A stretch of 9,492 nucleotides of DNA, taken from NCBI GenBank assembly GCA_905373625.1, contig CAJPTS010000051.1:1-9492 (forward strand), in the 5' to 3' direction. Position 1 is the first letter of the stretch, and every line of letters begins with the position of its first letter. A program made the position numbers and the translations under genes. Below are positions 6,698 to 9,492 of this stretch, piece after piece. The notes beneath the pieces are model-generated. The model had not been told where the DNA came from and searched no databases. It saw only the letters and a list, made by a program, of their open reading frames with translations. The stretch is from Bacteroidia bacterium. Lineage in GTDB: Bacteria > Bacteroidota > Bacteroidia > Bacteroidales > CAJPTX01.

Positions 6698-7906
6698 ATG
6701 GTTAAGGATTTGGATAAGTTGTTCTCGTCGAGTGCTAAGCGGATGCGTCGCTCTGCGATCCGCGAATTGTTGAAATTGACTCAGAAACCCGACATCATCT
6801 CTTTTGCGGGCGGTTTGCCCGCCCCCGAGAGCTTCCCCGTGGAAGAACTTAAGGAGATTACCGCCGAAATGCTCGAGAAAGAAGGGCGCATGGCGTTGCA
6901 GTATGGTGCGACTGAGGGTGACCAACTCCTCCGCGAACTGTTAGTGGAGCGTTATCAGAAACAAGGCTTAAAGCTCGGACTTGAGAACCTGATTATTACC
7001 ACGGCATCGCAGCAAGCGCTAGATCTGCTGCCAAAAATCTTCGTGGATAAGGGCGACAAGGTCATTTGTGGACTACCTTCGTACTTAGGCGCTTTACAGG
7101 CATTTGTAAACTATGGTGCAGACCTAGTAGGAATTCCGCTCGACGACAAAGGTATGCGTGCAGACCTACTAGACAAGAAACTCGCCGAATTGCAAAAAGC
7201 GGGTACGATGCCCAAGTTTATCTATTGTATCCCTGACTTCCAGAACCCAGCGGGTATTACAATGCCAGAGGAACGCCGTAAGGAAATCATTGCGGTGGCA
7301 CAGAAATATGACGTACTCATTCTTGAGGATAGCCCTTATCGTGAAATTCGCTTTGCAGGTAAAGAACAGCCTACAATTTACCAGTTGGCGGATGAGGGGC
7401 GCGTTGTACTCTTGGGGACGTTCTCAAAGACCTTTGCGCCAGGCTTCCGTATTGGTTGGGTCATTGCCGATCCGATCATTATTGACAAGATCGTAATGGC
7501 AAAACAGGCTACCGACCTCTGTACGCCGCCTTTTGTACAGCGCATCGCCGCACGATATATACAGAAGGGATACTTTGATAAAAACCTGTCGGGCATTATT
7601 CAGAACTACAAAGAGAAACGTCAGATTATGATAGACTCTTTTAAGAAGTATATGCCCGAAGGTGTTACGTGGACCGAACCCGAAGGGGGGTTGTTCCTCT
7701 TCCTCACGTTACCCGAATATATGGATGCCGAGGAGCTCTTCAAGATTGCTATTGAAGAAAAAGTAGCCTTTGTACTCGGTACTACGTTCTTCTGCGATGG
7801 AACGGGCAAAAACACCCTCCGTTGCAACTTCTCTTACATGTCTAAGGAGAAGAACGAAGAAGGGGTTAAGCGTCTGGCAAATGCCATTAAGAAACTGATG
7901 AAGTAG
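6698..7906 (+). CDS. LysN-like class I/II PLP-dependent aminotransferase
   Basis: The 402-residue protein has the fold-type I aminotransferase signature: SFAGGLPAPESFP near the N-terminus, TASQQALDL at the cofactor phosphate loop, Asn183 (DFQNPAG), Asp211 and Tyr214 (EDSPYRE), the Schiff-base Lys244 (GTFSKTFAPGFRIGW) and the carboxylate-binding Arg375 (NTLR). The start and overall sequence closely resemble Thermus LysN and other 2-aminoadipate/aromatic aminotransferases of the MocR-like group, but without the DNA-binding domain of MocR regulators. It moves amino groups between amino acids and 2-oxo acids in the cytoplasm; the true substrate cannot be read from the sequence. In an asaccharolytic, amino-acid-fermenting organism a catabolic role is plausible (inference). 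ATG 6698 is preceded by a weak AAGG. The gene stands alone: a 218-base leader region lies before it and a strong hairpin follows. Confidence 0.9.
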   Translation: MVKDLDKLFSSSAKRMRRSAIRELLKLTQKPDIISFAGGLPAPESFPVEELKEITAEMLEKEGRMALQYGATEGDQLLRELLVERYQKQGLKLGLENLIITTASQQALDLLPKIFVDKGDKVICGLPSYLGALQAFVNYGADLVGIPLDDKGMRADLLDKKLAELQKAGTMPKFIYCIPDFQNPAGITMPEERRKEIIAVAQKYDVLILEDSPYREIRFAGKEQPTIYQLADEGRVVLLGTFSKTFAPGFRIGWVIADPIIIDKIVMAKQATDLCTPPFVQRIAARYIQKGYFDKNLSGIIQNYKEKRQIMIDSFKKYMPEGVTWTEPEGGLFLFLTLPEYMDAEELFKIAIEEKVAFVLGTTFFCDGTGKNTLRCNFSYMSKEKNEEGVKRLANAIKKLMK

Positions 7907-7938
7907 AGCGATTGTTTGTTTTATTTGTTTTGCAGAGG

Positions 7939-7973
7939 GAGGGTGTGTCAAAATAGAAATTTGGCACACCCTC
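7939..7973 (+). terminator. 14-bp hairpin terminator after the aminotransferase
   Basis: Bases 7939-7952 pair with 7960-7973 as 14 continuous base pairs, one of them G-U, around the 7-base loop ATAGAAA. The outer half is GAGGGTGTG against CACACCCTC. It starts 33 bases after the aminotransferase stop and is followed by CTTTAG, a short T run. The stem is strong for rightward transcription; on the other strand the following bases are A-rich, so it would be one-way. Stems with a GAGGGTGTGTCAAAA-type arm seem common in Bacteroidota, so it may belong to a dispersed repeat; that is from memory and unverified. Confidence 0.7.
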
Positions 7974-8015
7974 TTTAGGTATGTTCAGAATCCAAAAAAT
8001 GCATGGCGTGCGAAT

Positions 8016-8115
8016 GAGGGTAAGGGGAGCAAACTGACGTATGTGACTGAAGCTGAGTTTTTCAAACAACACAACAGTTTGTGCGTTATGACATACCGTC
8101 GCTCCCTTATTCCTC
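8016..8115 (+). repeat. Long nested imperfect hairpin of unknown role
   Basis: Three helices stack in order: GAGG (8016-8019) with CCTC (8112-8115); TAAGGGGAGC (8021-8030) with GCTCCCTTA (8101-8109), nine pairs and one bulged G; and GACGTATGT (8036-8044) with ACATACCGTC (8091-8100), nine pairs and one bulged C. About 22 pairs form in all. The 46-base inner loop can form a further stem, CAAAC (8063-8067) with GTTTG (8077-8081). It lies in the 339-base gap (7907-8245) that otherwise holds only the terminator and a -7-like box. Possible identities are a structured RNA, a MITE-like remnant or a folded-DNA element. I do not recognise the family. Confidence 0.45.
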
Positions 8116-8119
8116 GAGG

Positions 8120-8157
8120 TTTGTACATGGGGGCGCAAATAAATATCTATAACTTTG
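8120..8157 (+). promoter_or_regulatory. Possible promoter of the AlbA_2/ATPase gene
   Basis: TAACTTTG (8150-8157) is an exact match to the Bacteroidota -7 box TAnnTTTG. A TTTG at 8120-8123 could be the -33 element, but the 26-base spacing is longer than the usual 17-23. Transcription would start near 8163, giving a leader of about 80 bases before ATG 8246. That leader holds a G-rich run (8166-8170) and CCCC (8180-8183) that could pair weakly. One such box in a gap this size could arise by chance. Confidence 0.35.
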
Positions 8158-8245
8158 TCAATAGCGGGGGAGAGGAGTGCCCCTACAACAAGGAGAGAAA
8201 CGTGAGGCGGTCTGCGGTGTCGTTCAACAGTACAATGGTTGGCAA

Positions 8246-9492
8246 ATGATAGAGGCGAAGCTAGTTTTACGAATGCTTACCGAATCGGAGAGCTATCGCG
8301 TTGAGCGGACGACGGCAACGGAGAATATGGATAAATTCTGCCAAGCGATATGTGCTTTTTCTAATGACTTGGCTGGCAGTGCTAAAAAGGGCTACCTTAT
8401 TCTAGGTGCTAAAGATAACGGCGAGCTCTCAGGTTTGAAGGTCTCTGACCGCTTGTTACTAAAAATATCCAATATCCGTACGGACGGCAATATTCTTCCA
8501 CAACCACTCATGACGGTTGAAAAAATAGGTTACCCCGAAGGAGATCTGCTGGTTGTTGAGGTCACGCCTTCTGACTTCCCGCCAGTGCGTTATCGTGGGC
8601 GTATATGGGTGCGAGTCGGTCCAAGAAAAAGTATTGCGACGGAGGCGGAAGAAAAAATATTATTGGAGCGAAGACTCTCACACTTACGAACCTTCGATGC
8701 CATGCCCTGTTTAGGCGCGTCGTTAAATGATCTCAATCTTGCCCAAGTTCGTAAAGAGTACTTGCCTCGCATAGTACCCGAAGACGTATTGCTTAACGAT
8801 AAAAGAGAGGTAAGCCTACAGCTAGCGTCGCTAGGATTGTATGATCTGCGGTACAACTGTCCTTCCTACGCCGCTATAGTACTTTTTGGCAAACGACATA
8901 CGCAATTTTTGCCAGGTGCTTACCTTCAGTATGTTCACTTTAGCGGACATGATCGTGCTGGCGATATCGTAAACGAATATAAGTTCGGAGCAAATCTTTG
9001 CACGATACTACCCAAAATTGATGCCTTTGTAGAAACGAGTATCTCGCAGAAGCGCCCCATCCCTGTCAGTGTATTGCGCGAGGAAACGGTTTCTAAATAT
9101 CCCTACTGGGCTACGCGTGAGCTACTCATGAATGCCATAATGCATCGTGATTATGAAAGCAATGCTCCAATTCAATTCTACGAATATGATGATCGGGTTG
9201 AGATACAAAATGCTGGCGGACTGTATGGAAAAGTTAGTCCTACGAACTTCCCAGATGTGAGTGATTATCGTAACCCAATTATCGCCGAGGCTATGAAAGT
9301 CTTGGGGTACGTAAATCGGTTCAGTCGTGGAATTCACCGTGTTAAGAAAGAACTGACCGAGAATGGCAATGCGCCAGCTGAATTTGACTTCTCGCTTATA
9401 ACAGCTTTCCGCGTGACCGTTTCAATTTCAAAAAAATACCTTGAGGACGGCTTTGGAACTGACGCCAGAATTATGAATGATAAAGAAAACAC
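8246..9492 (+). CDS. AlbA_2 (schlafen-type) and GHKL ATPase protein, 3' end missing
   Basis: The frame is open from ATG 8246 to the window edge (415 full codons). Residues about 13-135 form an AlbA_2/schlafen-like domain, with FCQAICAFSND, GYLILGAKDNG (49-59) and PPVRYRGRIWVRVGPR. From about 283 comes a HATPase_c_4 (GHKL) domain with N-box RELLMNAIMHRDY (Glu292, Asn296, His300), then DDRVEIQNAGGLYG (Gly325) and NPIIAEAMKVLG. This is the COG2865-type ATP-binding protein common in Bacteroidales, annotated as a predicted transcriptional regulator; a C-terminal winged helix is often present and would lie outside the window. Cellular role is not established; some AlbA_2 proteins belong to phage-defence loci, which is only a possibility here. 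A GTG at 8177 in the same frame could add 23 residues, but ATG 8246 is preferred because the family domain begins shortly after it. No ribosome site is visible. Confidence 0.85.
   Translation, partial: MIEAKLVLRMLTESESYRVERTTATENMDKFCQAICAFSNDLAGSAKKGYLILGAKDNGELSGLKVSDRLLLKISNIRTDGNILPQPLMTVEKIGYPEGDLLVVEVTPSDFPPVRYRGRIWVRVGPRKSIATEAEEKILLERRLSHLRTFDAMPCLGASLNDLNLAQVRKEYLPRIVPEDVLLNDKREVSLQLASLGLYDLRYNCPSYAAIVLFGKRHTQFLPGAYLQYVHFSGHDRAGDIVNEYKFGANLCTILPKIDAFVETSISQKRPIPVSVLREETVSKYPYWATRELLMNAIMHRDYESNAPIQFYEYDDRVEIQNAGGLYGKVSPTNFPDVSDYRNPIIAEAMKVLGYVNRFSRGIHRVKKELTENGNAPAEFDFSLITAFRVTVSISKKYLEDGFGTDARIMNDKEN

Noticed and set aside
1..9492. CRISPR array, tRNA or rRNA genes, insertion sequence with transposase
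   Set aside because: No regularly spaced repeats, no cloverleaf or rRNA-like stretch, and no transposase reading frame were seen on either strand.

Overview
The window looks like Bacteroidota, most likely Porphyromonas or a close relative in the Bacteroidales. The evidence is type IX secretion genes (porW, porX), a BT_3928/DoxX-type membrane protein, near-balanced base composition, start codons without Shine-Dalgarno sequences, and TAnnTTTG-type -7 boxes in some gaps. The genus is inferred from remembered protein families, not from a search.

Layout. 1-151 (minus): the first 50 codons of nfo (endonuclease IV), cut by the window edge. 152-340: divergent intergenic region with two short inverted repeats, one of which overlaps a -7-like box and touches the porW start codon. 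341-3025 (plus): porW, a TPR lipoprotein of the type IX secretion system. 3079-4632: porX, a response regulator fused to a PglZ/alkaline-phosphatase-superfamily domain. 4641-5087: tsaE, the ATPase for tRNA t6A synthesis, 8 bases after porX. 5181-6479: a BT_3928-like DoxX/MauE-type membrane protein with a thioredoxin-like periplasmic part. 6480-6697: a regulatory-looking gap with hairpins and short direct repeats. 6698-7906: a LysN-like PLP aminotransferase, followed by a 14-bp hairpin. 7907-8245: a 339-base gap with no convincing gene, holding the terminator hairpin, a long nested imperfect hairpin (8016-8115) and a -7-like box. 8246 to beyond the end: an AlbA_2 (schlafen-type) plus GHKL-ATPase protein, cut by the window edge.

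How the genes relate. porW and porX belong to one system: PorW is an outer-membrane-anchored part of the secretion machine, and PorX is the regulator needed for the system to be made and work. They lie head to tail with a 53-base gap, so co-expression is plausible. tsaE probably shares the porX transcript but serves translation. The BT_3928-like gene follows on the same strand. The aminotransferase has its own leader and terminator and fits amino-acid catabolism. The AlbA_2/ATPase gene looks like a separate accessory or regulatory unit.

I did not find a clearly new multi-gene system. The best candidates for a second look are the nested hairpin at 8016-8115, the palindrome over the putative porW promoter, and the porW-porX linkage.
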